A stretch of DNA of 64,000 nucleotides, taken from positions 62,001 to 126,000 of the forward strand of contig NZ_JAGTJJ010000016.1 in NCBI RefSeq assembly GCF_028435365.1, given 5' to 3'. Shown in pieces: positions 53,056 to 62,025 of the stretch. Made by a program: the position numbers and the translations under genes. The notes under the pieces were generated by a model, which saw only the letters and a program-made list of their open reading frames with translations, searched no databases and was not told the origin of the DNA. Each line of letters opens with the position of its first letter. Within the stretch, counting starts at the first letter, position 1. The DNA comes from Polyangium jinanense (GTDB lineage: Bacteria; Myxococcota; Polyangia; Polyangiales; Polyangiaceae).

Positions 53056-54525
53056 TTGCCCGCGTTGCTAGAGAGGCGCGATCTCGGCCTCGTTGCGCTC
53101 GTCAAGGTGACCGCGGTGGCGATCGTGATCGCCACGGGCTTCCGCGCCGTCAGCGACGACGACTTCGCGCGGGTCGTCATCGCGCAGGACTTCGCCCACA
53201 CACCGAAGCTCGATCCGACCGGCACGAGCTGGCTCCCCTTCCCGTTCTGGATCACGGGCGCCGCCATGATCGGCGCGGGACGTACGCTCCTCGTCGCGCG
53301 CGTCACGGCGTTCGTCCTCGGCGTCCTCTCGGCCGTGCTCGTCGCGCTCGCGGCCGAGCGCCTCACGAAGAACAGAACGGCCGCCCTCCTCGGCGCCGTC
53401 CTGGCGGCCGTCTTCCCCTGGAGCGCGCGCCTCGGCGTCGCCACCGTCCCCGAGCTCCCCACCGCCGCGCTCGCCCTCTTCGCGATGGCCTCCCTCGTCG
53501 GCCCACGCGAACCTCGCGCGCGCCTCTTCGGCGGCCTCGCGCTCCTCGGCGCCACCCTTTCTCGGTACGACGTCTGGCCCATCGCGGCCGCGTTTGCTGC
53601 GCTCACCGGCCTCGACGCCCTCCGCGATCGCGAACGCTCCGGCAAACACCGCGTCCTCTTCATCCTCGCGGCGGCCCTCGCGCTCCTCGGCCCTCTGCTC
53701 TGGGTTCTCTGGAACCACTTTGCCCGCGGCAGCGCCTTCGACTCCCTCGATCGCGTCGCCGCCTATCGCCGCGCCCTCGGCGGTGATGCCGACGCGCTTC
53801 TCGCGCGCCTCTTCGCCTACCCGGTCGCGATGGCCCGCCACGAGCCCGAGCTCTTCAGCGCGCTCGCCATCCTCCTCGCCCTCGCCGCGCTCCCTTCGCT
53901 CCGCGCATGGGCCCGCGAAACCCTCCGCCCTTATGCGCGCCCGCTCGCTCTCGCCCTCTTCCAGCTCGTCACCCTCTCGGCGGCGCTCGTCAAGGACGGT
54001 GCCCCGACCCATCACCCCGAGCGTGCCCTCCTCGTTGGCCTCCTCCTTTGCGCGCTCCTCGTCGGGGACCTCGCGGCCACGTTGCTCCCGCGCGCCGGCC
54101 GCAATGCCCGCCTCGGCGCTGGCGCGGCGGCCATTGCTCTCCTCGTCTTCAGCCTCGTCATCGTCCGCCGCTGGTTCCGCGGTGAGGACTTCGTCCCGCG
54201 CACGGACGAAGTCGCCATCGGCGCCGCCGCGCGCGAGCTCGTCCCCCCGGGCGAGCGTATCCTCGTCGAAGTCCGCGATTACGGCCATTTCGCCATCACG
54301 GCCGCCCTCGGCCGCCCCGAGGACGTCGTCCTCGATCGCGACCTCGATCCTCGCAAACCCGCCTCCGCCTCGACCTTCGACGCCCCCGACGGCCTCCCGC
54401 GCCGCCTCGCCGAAGCCCGCGCGCGCTTCCTCCTCGGGCGCACGGCGAGCCCTGCGGCGGCCGTCCTCGGCCCGCCGCGCGCCGTGCATGGCCCGTTCGG
54501 GCTCTGGGAGCAAGGGAGCCGCTGA
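53056..54525 (+). CDS. GT-C type membrane glycosyltransferase-like protein
   Basis: 489 residues with about ten hydrophobic helices. The N-terminal loop after the first helix has SDDDFARVVIAQDF (paired acidic residues typical of GT39/PMT-like GT-C enzymes), and helices such as RVTAFVLGVLSAVLVALAAE and LFGGLALLGATLSRYDVWPI follow. A C-terminal soluble part (from ~385) contains RTDEVAIGAAARELVPPGER. Probably moves sugars from a polyprenyl-phosphate donor, perhaps the product of the DPM1-like enzyme. Start is a TTG at 53056. Next to surface-sugar genes. Confidence 0.7.
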   Translation: MPALLERRDLGLVALVKVTAVAIVIATGFRAVSDDDFARVVIAQDFAHTPKLDPTGTSWLPFPFWITGAAMIGAGRTLLVARVTAFVLGVLSAVLVALAAERLTKNRTAALLGAVLAAVFPWSARLGVATVPELPTAALALFAMASLVGPREPRARLFGGLALLGATLSRYDVWPIAAAFAALTGLDALRDRERSGKHRVLFILAAALALLGPLLWVLWNHFARGSAFDSLDRVAAYRRALGGDADALLARLFAYPVAMARHEPELFSALAILLALAALPSLRAWARETLRPYARPLALALFQLVTLSAALVKDGAPTHHPERALLVGLLLCALLVGDLAATLLPRAGRNARLGAGAAAIALLVFSLVIVRRWFRGEDFVPRTDEVAIGAAARELVPPGERILVEVRDYGHFAITAALGRPEDVVLDRDLDPRKPASASTFDAPDGLPRRLAEARARFLLGRTASPAAAVLGPPRAVHGPFGLWEQGSR

Positions 54526-54528
54526 TTG

Positions 54529-55170
54529 ATGCAAGCTCCTTTCGTGCACCCTTCCTCCTATGTCGACGAGCCTTCCTCCATTGGCGAAGGCACGCGCATC
54601 TGGCATTTCTGCCACGTCATGCCGGGCGCTCGCATTGGCAAGCGCTGCGTGCTCGGCCAGGGTGTCTTCGTCGCGAGCGGCGTCATCGTCGGGGACGACG
54701 TCCGGATCCAGAACAACGTCTCCCTTTACGAGGGCACGATCGTCGAGGATTCGGTCTTTCTCGGCCCTTCGTGCGTCCTGACGAATGTCACGAACCCGCG
54801 CGCGGAAATCGATCGCCGCGGCCTCTATGAAAAGACCTTGATCCGCCGCGGCGCGACCATCGGCGCGAATGCGACGATCCTGTGCGGCACGACCATCGGC
54901 CGGCATGCCTTCGTCGGCGCGGGCGCGCTCGTCACGCGCGACGTCCCCGATTATGCGCTCATGACGGGCGTCCCTGCGCGGCGCACGGGGTTCATGAGCC
55001 GGCACGGGCAGAAGCTCGGCAGGCCTGGGCCCGATGGGATCATGATTTGTCCGGAGAGTGGATATCGATACCGGATCGAGGAGGGGCTCGTCCGTTGCCT
55101 GGATCTTCCCGAGGATGCGCCCTTGCCGTCGGGCGGGCGCGACCTCGGGAAGCCGTACGTGCGATCTTGA
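54529..55170 (+). CDS. Left-handed beta-helix N-acetyltransferase (WbpD/WlbB-like)
   Basis: 213 residues. Hexapeptide repeats: GARIGKRCVLGQGVFVASGV, VGDDVRIQNNVSLYEGTIVE, RRGATIGANATILCGTTIGR. The C-terminal CPESGYRYRIEEGLVRCL extension is the short Cys-bearing cap seen in UDP-2,3-diaminosugar 3-N-acetyltransferases. Makes an acetylated amino-sugar nucleotide for O-antigen or capsule. AAGGGAG lies eleven bases before the ATG at 54529. Follows the glycosyltransferase directly. Confidence 0.85.
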   Translation: MQAPFVHPSSYVDEPSSIGEGTRIWHFCHVMPGARIGKRCVLGQGVFVASGVIVGDDVRIQNNVSLYEGTIVEDSVFLGPSCVLTNVTNPRAEIDRRGLYEKTLIRRGATIGANATILCGTTIGRHAFVGAGALVTRDVPDYALMTGVPARRTGFMSRHGQKLGRPGPDGIMICPESGYRYRIEEGLVRCLDLPEDAPLPSGGRDLGKPYVRS

Positions 55171-55191
55171 CGGAGTGAGGGCGGTTCGGGG

Positions 55192-55542
55192 CTATTTGCT
55201 GCCGCCGAGGCCCTTGCCGAGGCCCTTGAAGAAGTCGTCGACGACGTTCTGGAAGCCCTTCATGCCGGCACCTGCGACGCAGCCCATGGCTTCGCCGCAG
55301 GTCTTGGCGTCGTCGACGCACTGGATGCCCTTGTCGACCGGCTCGTCGCCGGCGACCTTGCGCCACTGCTCGACCTCCTCGACGCACTTGTCGAGGTCGT
55401 CCTTCGTCCCGTTTTTTTCACCGCAGAGATCGGCGATACGCACGCAGGCAGCGCGCTCGGGCTTCTTCATGTAGGCGAACGCTGCCACGCCGGCGCCGCC
55501 GCAAACACCGAGTGCGAGAACAACCGCGAGAGTTTTGCTCAT
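55192..55542 (-). CDS. Small exported Cys-rich protein
   Basis: 116 residues. Signal or anchor MSKTLAVVLALGVCGGAGVA, then a helical region with paired Cys (ACVRIADLCGEKNG, KCVEEVEQWR, QCVDDAKTCGEAMGC) suggesting two or three disulphides, and a Gly-rich end. Family unknown. GGAG lies six or seven bases before the ATG. Convergent with the acetyltransferase gene. Confidence 0.55.
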   Translation of the reverse strand: MSKTLAVVLALGVCGGAGVAAFAYMKKPERAACVRIADLCGEKNGTKDDLDKCVEEVEQWRKVAGDEPVDKGIQCVDDAKTCGEAMGCVAGAGMKGFQNVVDDFFKGLGKGLGGSK

Positions 55543-55665
55543 TTGGTTCTCCGGGAGAGCCAGGTCTCTTTGCGCACGGCGCGAGGTCGCGTCAAGCGCA
55601 CGGGGACCGATTTTCAGCCGAATCCTGCTTCAGCAACGCGATACATTTACGTCGCCGCGCGACGA

Positions 55666-57123
55666 TTAGTTTGGCTGGTAGAAGGCGACCGAACGAAGAT
55701 CCGCGCATTCCTGGGCGCCCGTATCGCGGCTGAGGATGTAGATGGGCAGGTTCGTGGGCCAGGGGGTCGCCACCACGTCGCTCACCTCGAAGTTCCCCCC
55801 GGACGCGTTCTTCAGGGAGAGGAATCGCCCTGCGCTCGTGACCTTGGCCTCCACCACGAGCTCCTGGTCCCGGCTCCACGTGACGCCCGTCGGGCCCGCG
55901 AGCTGATTGTCGTCCGATTCGAGGACCACCTTCGAGTTCTTGAGGTCGAGCCAAAGACCGAATCTGTTCGACATGTAGAGGAGGTGGTGCTCGTCGGATA
56001 CGTTCTCCGTCGACGCGTAGTTCGGCGCGATCTTCAAGATCACGTGGAAAGAGCCTCCCGGCAGGAGGGACGCGGCGAAGCTCGTGCGCAGGATGTCGGC
56101 CTCGCGCGTCCGCTCGGCTTCCAGCGTGGGGATGTAGCTCGACGGGTATTTCACGTTGAGCTCGTGCTGCGCCCCGTACGCGAAAACGGACTTGTCCGCG
56201 AGAATCGGGAACGGATCGCCGTCGCTATCGCCCCGCGTCTCCAGTCGAAAGTAGCCGCTGACATTCGAGAGCTCGTAGCGTCGCCACGCCATTCCATCGT
56301 TCACATCGATCACCGCCGAGGTCGGCCAGTTCTTGTCGGGGTCGGGATCCACGACCAACCGCGAGAACGGCCCGAACATCCCGTTGCCCTTGAGCCAGGC
56401 CGTGGAATAGCCGGTCCCGCCCGTCGTCGTGTACGAGGATTGTTTCCCGCTGAGCGATGGGGGGGAGTCGAACAGGACCGCCTGCATTTCGTTTGCCGGA
56501 TCCGACTGGCCGGAGACTTCGCCCATGCCGTACGTCGTGTTCTTGTCCCAGCCCGTCCCCTTCCATGAATCGCTGTTCCTGAGCTTGTTCGTCCGCACGC
56601 TCTCCACGCTGAGCCCCCAGCCCTTGCCCACGTTGCGCGGACGCGCGGCATTCGCGCCGTAAGGCCGTCGAATGGAGTGCGGGCCAAACTGCGACGTCCG
56701 ATTGATCGTGTCGCATTTGATCTCCAGCCACCCGTCCGGGAACGAATACGTCGGAGGCGTCGAGGCCCCGAGGTCCGGCTGCGTCGCCGCCCATTCCCGG
56801 ATGACCACCGGCCCGCCGCCCGCGCCGCCCGTTCCGCCGGCGCCCATTCCACCGGCGCCCATTCCACCCGTGCCGCCCATTCCACCCACCGCGACCCCGC
56901 CCGCGCCGCCCGTCCCACCGACGCCGCCCGTCCCGCCCGGTCCCACGGACGCGCCGTCACCGCCGCTCCCGCCTGCGGACGACGACGACGCTTGTCCCGG
57001 CGGCGCCGACCCTAGCTCATCGAGGCCACACCCGCCGAGCCAGACGCCCGTCACGAGCGCAGCGATGCCGGAGATTCCAAGGGAAGCAAGGCCGCGACGC
57101 CCGCGGCAAGACGCACGTTCCAT
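55666..57123 (-). CDS. Lipoprotein with Gly linker and LamG-like domain
   Basis: 485 residues. Signal peptide with lipobox (VWLGGC), a GGTGGVGGTGGAGG linker, then ~380 residues of beta structure. NKLRNSDSWKGTGWDKNTTY and WLDLKNSKVVLESDDNQLAG, with a length of ~200 for the last part, fit a concanavalin-A/LamG-like sandwich of the kind in phage-tail and exported carbohydrate-binding proteins. ATG at 57123 (MERASCRG) chosen for the signal peptide. Divergent from the O-antigen-ligase-like gene. Probably surface carbohydrate binding. Confidence 0.65.
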   Translation of the reverse strand: MERASCRGRRGLASLGISGIAALVTGVWLGGCGLDELGSAPPGQASSSSAGGSGGDGASVGPGGTGGVGGTGGAGGVAVGGMGGTGGMGAGGMGAGGTGGAGGGPVVIREWAATQPDLGASTPPTYSFPDGWLEIKCDTINRTSQFGPHSIRRPYGANAARPRNVGKGWGLSVESVRTNKLRNSDSWKGTGWDKNTTYGMGEVSGQSDPANEMQAVLFDSPPSLSGKQSSYTTTGGTGYSTAWLKGNGMFGPFSRLVVDPDPDKNWPTSAVIDVNDGMAWRRYELSNVSGYFRLETRGDSDGDPFPILADKSVFAYGAQHELNVKYPSSYIPTLEAERTREADILRTSFAASLLPGGSFHVILKIAPNYASTENVSDEHHLLYMSNRFGLWLDLKNSKVVLESDDNQLAGPTGVTWSRDQELVVEAKVTSAGRFLSLKNASGGNFEVSDVVATPWPTNLPIYILSRDTGAQECADLRSVAFYQPN

Positions 57124-57249
57124 GACCAGCGATCCTCGGCGGAACACGGCCCGGCGTCAACGAACGCGCGGCGACATCTCGCGCCCCGGCGGTCGATCGT
57201 TCTGCGATACACTGGCGCCACGCCCGCACGCCCGGATCACGAGCTTCGG

Positions 57250-59835
57250 ATGCCTCCCACTTCCCGACCGAGCCCCAGCCGAGATCGCGGAAGGCCTGGC
57301 TCGGTGCGCGCCCTCGCCGCCCTCGTCGCCTTCACCGTCGCGAGCTCCGCGCTCGCGCTCGGCGGCGTCCACGTCCGTGTCGTCGCCCTCCTCGCGCCCT
57401 TCGCCTTCGTCGCCGCCGCGCTCGCGCTTCGCCGCGAGCAAGAGCGCAAGGGATCGATCTCCCTCGCCTTGCCCGCGATCCTCGCGATCGCCCTCGCCGC
57501 GTACACGCTCCTGCAAGCCGTGCCCTTGCCCATGGCCGTGCTCGAGCGCATCGCGCCGGGCAACGCCGACGTCTGGTCGCGCGCGCTCCTGCCCTTCGGC
57601 GAAGCGGGCCCGCGCTTCGCGAGCCTGTCGCTCGATCCGGGCAGCACGCTCGTCGAGGCCCTGAAGTGGTCCTCCTACGCCGCGATCTTCACCGCCTCGG
57701 CGGCCGTCTCCGCGCGTCGCGGCGCGGCCACGGGCATCACCACCGTCTTCGCCTCGGCCCTCGCCGTCGCGCTCGTCACGGTCGTGCACGGCCTCGCGGG
57801 CATGACCAAGGTCTACGGCTTTTATACGCCGTCGGTCTCGCTGCCGCCGTGGCACGTCGGACCGCTCATCAACCCGAACACCCTCGCTGGGTACCTGAAC
57901 CTCGGCGCGCTCGCGGGCATGGGCCTCGTGCTCATGCACGATCCGATCGCGCCGCGCTGGCTCGTCGCTTCGGGCATCGCGTTCCTCGTCGCCGTCGACG
58001 TCACCTCTGCCTCGCGTGGCGGCGTGATCGCCTTGATCCTCGGCGTCCTCCTGCTCGCGCTCCTGCTCCGGCTCCGCGCCGCGCGCCGCGGCGCGAGCGC
58101 CCGCACCACCGACCCCTCGCTCCGCTTTCTCCTCGGCGGCGCGCTCCTCGGCGGCGCTGCGCTCGCGCTGCTCGGCGGCACGCGCGACACGTGGTTCGAG
58201 CTCTACGACAAGAACCTCGACAAACTCCAGATGGTGCTCTGGGCGCTGCCCGTCTTGCGCGAGCACCCGATCTTCGGCATCGGTCGCGGCGCCTTCGAGA
58301 GCGTCTTCCCCGCGTACCGCGAGAGCTCGGGCCACGTCGTCTTCGCGTACGTCGAGAACTTCCCGGCGCAGTGGCTCGTCGAGTGGGGCGCGCCCGTCGC
58401 GCTCGCGGCGCTCGTCCTGTTCGCTTGGGCGCTCGCTCCCTCGCGCCTCGGCGCCTTGCGCAGCCGACTCGCGGCGTCTGCGTTCACGGGCGTCGTCGTG
58501 GTCCTCCTCCAGAACCTCGCCGACCTCTCGCTGGAGATCCCCGCCGTCTGCTTCGCGCTCGCGACGGTACTCGGCTCCTTGTGGGGCGATCGCGCGCGCT
58601 CGCGCCCGTCCGGCGGCCTTGCTGCGAAGGCCCCGGGCAAGCTCGCGCGCCTCGCGCCGGCCCTCACGCTCCTCGTTGGCCTCGCGCTCGCCGCCGCATC
58701 GTTCCGGTTCGGCCATCCCGACGTCGGTGCCGAGCGCGACGCGATCCGCAAGACCTACGACGCGACGAACCCTGCGGATCCCGCCGCGCACGACGCGCTG
58801 AAAGGCGCGCTCCGCGCGGCGATGCGCCGCCACCCGGCCGAGCCTTATTTCCCGCTCATCGGCGCGCTCGCGGCCTACCAGGGCAAACGCGAGAGCGCGC
58901 TCCCGTGGCTGCAACGCACGCTCGAACGAGGCCACGTCAACGGCCGCGCGCACCTTTTGCTCGCGCAGGTCCTCACGAGCCGCGGCGCGCGCCGCCAGGC
59001 CTTGCTCGAGCTGCGGATCGCCGTCACGCAAGACGGCTCGCTCGTCGGCCCCGCGGGCGTGTTCGCGGCGCGGATCTCGAAAGATTACGACGAGCTTTCC
59101 GGCGCCGTTCCCGAAGGCAAAGCCGGCGCGCCCATGCTCGACGAGCTCGCGGTGCAAGCACGCAACGCCGGCCATGCCGCGCTGAGCGCGCGCCTCGACG
59201 CCGAGGCAATCGCGCGAAACCCCGGCGCCCACGGCCCCCGCGTGCGCGCCGCGAACGCCCAGCTCGACGCGCTCGCGAAGGGCACGTGTGACGACCGCGC
59301 CCGCTGCGCGCGCGAGATCGAAGCCCATGCGGCCGCGCTCGAATCCGCGTTCCCCGGGGACTTCGTGGCCGACCGGATCCGCGCAGAGTTGCTCGTCACC
59401 GAGGGCAAGAGCGAGGACGCCGAGGCCCGTCTCGCGGCGCGTTGTGCGCGGGTCATGGATCGCGTCGGATGCCTGCGCGCCCGCATCGAGATCGCCTCCC
59501 GCGTCCCCGGCATCGCGCGCATCGACGCGGCCAGCAAAGACCTCCTCGCCGCGACGTGCCTCTCTGCATCCGCCTGCGCCGAGACCGCGTCCTTCCTCGC
59601 GCGCATCCGCGAGAACCGCGGCGACAGCGGCTCCGCGCTCACGCTCTACGCCCGCGCAGCCCGCGAGGAACCGACCGAAGCCCGCTGGCTCGCGCTCGCG
59701 GACGCCGCGAGCCGCGCGGGCGCGCATGCGCAGGCGGCGGATGCGCTCGAACGGGTGGCGCAAAAACGAGGAATGACGGAGGAGCTGCGGAAGCGGATTG
59801 CGGAGGAGCGGGCGCGGGCGCTGGGCGCGCACTAG
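57250..59835 (+). CDS. O-antigen-ligase-like membrane protein with TPR tail
   Basis: 861 residues. About twelve helices in the first ~480 residues; the Wzy_C/WaaL-type region has GPLINPNTLAGYLNLGALAG, VTSASRGGVIALILGVLLL and VLREHPIFGIGRGAFESVFP, the periplasmic loop with conserved Arg and His. Residues ~490-861 are helical repeats (SALPWLQRTLERGHVNGRAH, GSALTLYARAAREEPTEARW), a TPR-like periplasmic tail. It would attach or polymerise surface polysaccharide, fitting the acetyltransferase and glycosyltransferase next door. No ribosome site obvious. Confidence 0.82.
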   Translation: MPPTSRPSPSRDRGRPGSVRALAALVAFTVASSALALGGVHVRVVALLAPFAFVAAALALRREQERKGSISLALPAILAIALAAYTLLQAVPLPMAVLERIAPGNADVWSRALLPFGEAGPRFASLSLDPGSTLVEALKWSSYAAIFTASAAVSARRGAATGITTVFASALAVALVTVVHGLAGMTKVYGFYTPSVSLPPWHVGPLINPNTLAGYLNLGALAGMGLVLMHDPIAPRWLVASGIAFLVAVDVTSASRGGVIALILGVLLLALLLRLRAARRGASARTTDPSLRFLLGGALLGGAALALLGGTRDTWFELYDKNLDKLQMVLWALPVLREHPIFGIGRGAFESVFPAYRESSGHVVFAYVENFPAQWLVEWGAPVALAALVLFAWALAPSRLGALRSRLAASAFTGVVVVLLQNLADLSLEIPAVCFALATVLGSLWGDRARSRPSGGLAAKAPGKLARLAPALTLLVGLALAAASFRFGHPDVGAERDAIRKTYDATNPADPAAHDALKGALRAAMRRHPAEPYFPLIGALAAYQGKRESALPWLQRTLERGHVNGRAHLLLAQVLTSRGARRQALLELRIAVTQDGSLVGPAGVFAARISKDYDELSGAVPEGKAGAPMLDELAVQARNAGHAALSARLDAEAIARNPGAHGPRVRAANAQLDALAKGTCDDRARCAREIEAHAAALESAFPGDFVADRIRAELLVTEGKSEDAEARLAARCARVMDRVGCLRARIEIASRVPGIARIDAASKDLLAATCLSASACAETASFLARIRENRGDSGSALTLYARAAREEPTEARWLALADAASRAGAHAQAADALERVAQKRGMTEELRKRIAEERARALGAH

Positions 59836-59859
59836 CGAGGGGGGAGCTGCTGGGAACGC

Positions 59860-60750
59860 TCAGCGCCCTTTGTTCGCAACGAGCAGGGCAGCGAGGTCTG
59901 CCGCGGAGAGATCAAGAGCCATGTCCGTGAGTCGGGTGGCGCCCTCCTTGCGGAGCTGCGTGGCGAGGTTCTCACGCTCGTCGCTGGTCAACGGCCGGGC
60001 GAGCCGTCGCTCGAACAGGCGCACAACGGGTTCGAGGCTTCCTTCCGCGCGCCCTTCCTCTCGCCCTTGCTGCACGTACTTGCGGGCGAACTCGCTTTGA
60101 TACTCATAGTTCGGGATGCTCATGAGCTTCTCCAGGGCCATCCGGGCAGCTTCGCCCAGGGAAAATAGCACGAGATCCGCGTAAAGCTTCGCGCGCTCCG
60201 CATCGAGCCCCGCGCCCGCGGCGAGCGCCGCGACGGCGATGGGAATCCCTCCCTCCGTTCGTCCGTGCGCGAGGGCCGAGAGGACCGAGAGCTCCGGCCT
60301 TTCCTTGGCTTCGTCGATGTCCTTCACGACCGGCACCCCCTCGGGTCCCAGGACCAGAGGCGTGAGGGAAGCCTGTCCAGGGCCGAGCACGATCGGCTGG
60401 GAAAGACGCGCCGCGAGCGCCGCGTCGGGCGTGACGATCAGCAAGCACGCGGGGCAACGGTAACGCGCTCGCGCCCCGGCGACGTACGCAGGCCAGGCGA
60501 AGGGCTTGTCCGGATCCCACTGGAGCTGGGCTTCGACGATGATGACCAGGACAGGTTGATCATCGAGGAGCAAGACAAGGAGATCGGCGCGAAGCTCCCG
60601 CGGAATGATGTTCGTCAGATCCGCCGAGGCAATCCGGGCCTCCGTGAACGGTGGCAGCGGGATGTGCAGGGCCTCGTGGAGGAGCTCCGCCGCCAGGACG
60701 GGACGGTTGCGGAAGAGCTCGATGATCGCCTCGTGCAAGAGGGAAGGCAC
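59860..60750 (-). CDS. Rpn/DUF4351-like PD-(D/E)xK-type protein
   Basis: 296 residues, cytosolic. Opens MPSLLHEAIIELFRNRPVLA. RADLLVLLLDDQPVLVIIVE followed by AQLQWDPDKPFAWPAYVAG gives the D...E-x-Q arrangement of the Rpn/PD-(D/E)xK fold. The end has AREYVQQGREEG-like sequence (here ARKYVQQGREEGRAEGSLEP) and a terminal helical DUF4351-like part. Such proteins are common multi-copy genes in myxobacteria, perhaps DNA nucleases. Leftward, convergent with the ligase gene. Confidence 0.72.
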   Translation of the reverse strand: MPSLLHEAIIELFRNRPVLAAELLHEALHIPLPPFTEARIASADLTNIIPRELRADLLVLLLDDQPVLVIIVEAQLQWDPDKPFAWPAYVAGARARYRCPACLLIVTPDAALAARLSQPIVLGPGQASLTPLVLGPEGVPVVKDIDEAKERPELSVLSALAHGRTEGGIPIAVAALAAGAGLDAERAKLYADLVLFSLGEAARMALEKLMSIPNYEYQSEFARKYVQQGREEGRAEGSLEPVVRLFERRLARPLTSDERENLATQLRKEGATRLTDMALDLSAADLAALLVANKGR

Positions 60751-60861
60751 GAGGGCGCTCTACTGCGAGAGCGCGGCGAGGACAAGGGATAGGTTCGTCG
60801 GGGAACGAATCGGTTTTACCGGAACGTTGCTGCTGCGGTCGTGGAGGACATGACCTGCACG

Positions 60862-61584
60862 TCACGCACCGCTCGAGGATGGCTCGTAGCGCGCCACCCA
60901 CACGCGGAACTGCAGCTCGCCGAAGATGAAACGGGGCGCCGCGAAGCCTGCCTGGGCCAGGAGCGCGAAGACCTCGGCATCCGAGGCCGGGATCCGCATC
61001 GATGCCATTGCCTTCCGTCGGTGCTCCGCCGCCTCGGGCGGCCAGCCATTCGCGACGAGCCGCTGCTCCTCGACGGCCCTGAGCAGCGGCTCGTTTCCAA
61101 CCCGACAACCGATCACGAAGTGCGCCCCCGGCACGAGCCTCCCGGCGATCTCCCGCAGCAGTTCGATACGCGCCTCATCGTCCGGAAGATGGTGCAGGAC
61201 GCCGATCATCTGCGCGCCGTCGAACGAAGGCCCGCGCGGGAGATCGCGGAGCTCGCAGGCATGCAAGCTCGTCCGTTCCAGAAGACCTGCCGCCGCGAGC
61301 TTTTCTCTGGCAATGGCGATCATCTCCGGCGAGGGATCGACGCCCGTGAAATGAAAGTCGGCTCCTGCGTGGCGCGCGAACGGCTTCACCTCGCTCCCGG
61401 TTCCGATGCCGACCATCAAGAGCGACGCGGCCTTCTGGCCCGAGAGCGCCGCGACGAGCACCTCCGCGGCGACCTGGTGCATGGCATCGTAGCCCTCCAT
61501 CGAGAGGCGCACCTGGCTGTCGTATTTCAATGCACGCTCGCGCCCGAAGATCACCGCATGTTTTCCGTGCTCGTCCGTTTTCAT
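60862..61584 (-). CDS. SAM-dependent methyltransferase
   Basis: 240 residues. Class I fold: ASLLMVGIGTGSEVKPFARH (motif I), FTGVDPSPEMIAIAREKLAA (ribose-binding Asp), GAQMIGVLHHLPDDEARIEL (motif IV area). The N terminus RERALKYDSQVRLSMEGYDA is typical of the small-molecule methyltransferases. Substrate unknown. ATG at 61584 was chosen because GGAG lies about seven bases upstream; the frame is open much further up but without domain content. Confidence 0.82.
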   Translation of the reverse strand: MKTDEHGKHAVIFGRERALKYDSQVRLSMEGYDAMHQVAAEVLVAALSGQKAASLLMVGIGTGSEVKPFARHAGADFHFTGVDPSPEMIAIAREKLAAAGLLERTSLHACELRDLPRGPSFDGAQMIGVLHHLPDDEARIELLREIAGRLVPGAHFVIGCRVGNEPLLRAVEEQRLVANGWPPEAAEHRRKAMASMRIPASDAEVFALLAQAGFAAPRFIFGELQFRVWVARYEPSSSGA

Positions 61585-62025
61585 GACCGCTCTCCTTCGA
61601 CCGACGGTCATCGGACCGCCTGCAAGCGAGAACGTAGTGCTCTCCGCGCGGGCACGACAGGGCGGGGCTTTCGATCCGATCGGCGGATTTTTCTGCCTGG
61701 GCGAGCACCCCACCCTGACGTCCCGGAGCTGCTCCGGCGCATCGAGCCTTGAGCCAATGGGACCAGCCGTGTAGCCTCGGCTCGTCGGAGCGCGGAAAGG
61801 CCCATGGCAAACCCCCAAGCTTTCCTTCGCGACCTGCGGACCGCAAACGCAGGCAACCACGTCGAGCTCGGTCGACCCGCGGGGAGCACGATTTCGTCGC
61901 GTTTGGCGGGCTCGTCGTGATCCCCAGACCAGGTACCACGCCACCAGCATGACGCACACACCGCCGGAGCTCGAGCTCCCTTGTTTACCTCACCTCGCAG
62001 ACATGAAAACTGCATTGGAGATTGT
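61585..62025. other. 441-bp intergenic region
   Basis: Lies between the divergent methyltransferase and HEAT-repeat genes. Open frames on both strands have no family content, ribosome sites or signal peptides. I see no hairpin or repeat. Presumably promoters for both flanking genes. Confidence 0.5.

Noticed and set aside
53068..55005. A 645-residue leftward frame
   Set aside because: Antisense to the glycosyltransferase and acetyltransferase; composition is Arg/Glu/Asp-rich shadow.
57157..59832. An 891-residue leftward frame
   Set aside because: Antisense to the O-antigen-ligase-like gene, whose helices and motifs are clear.
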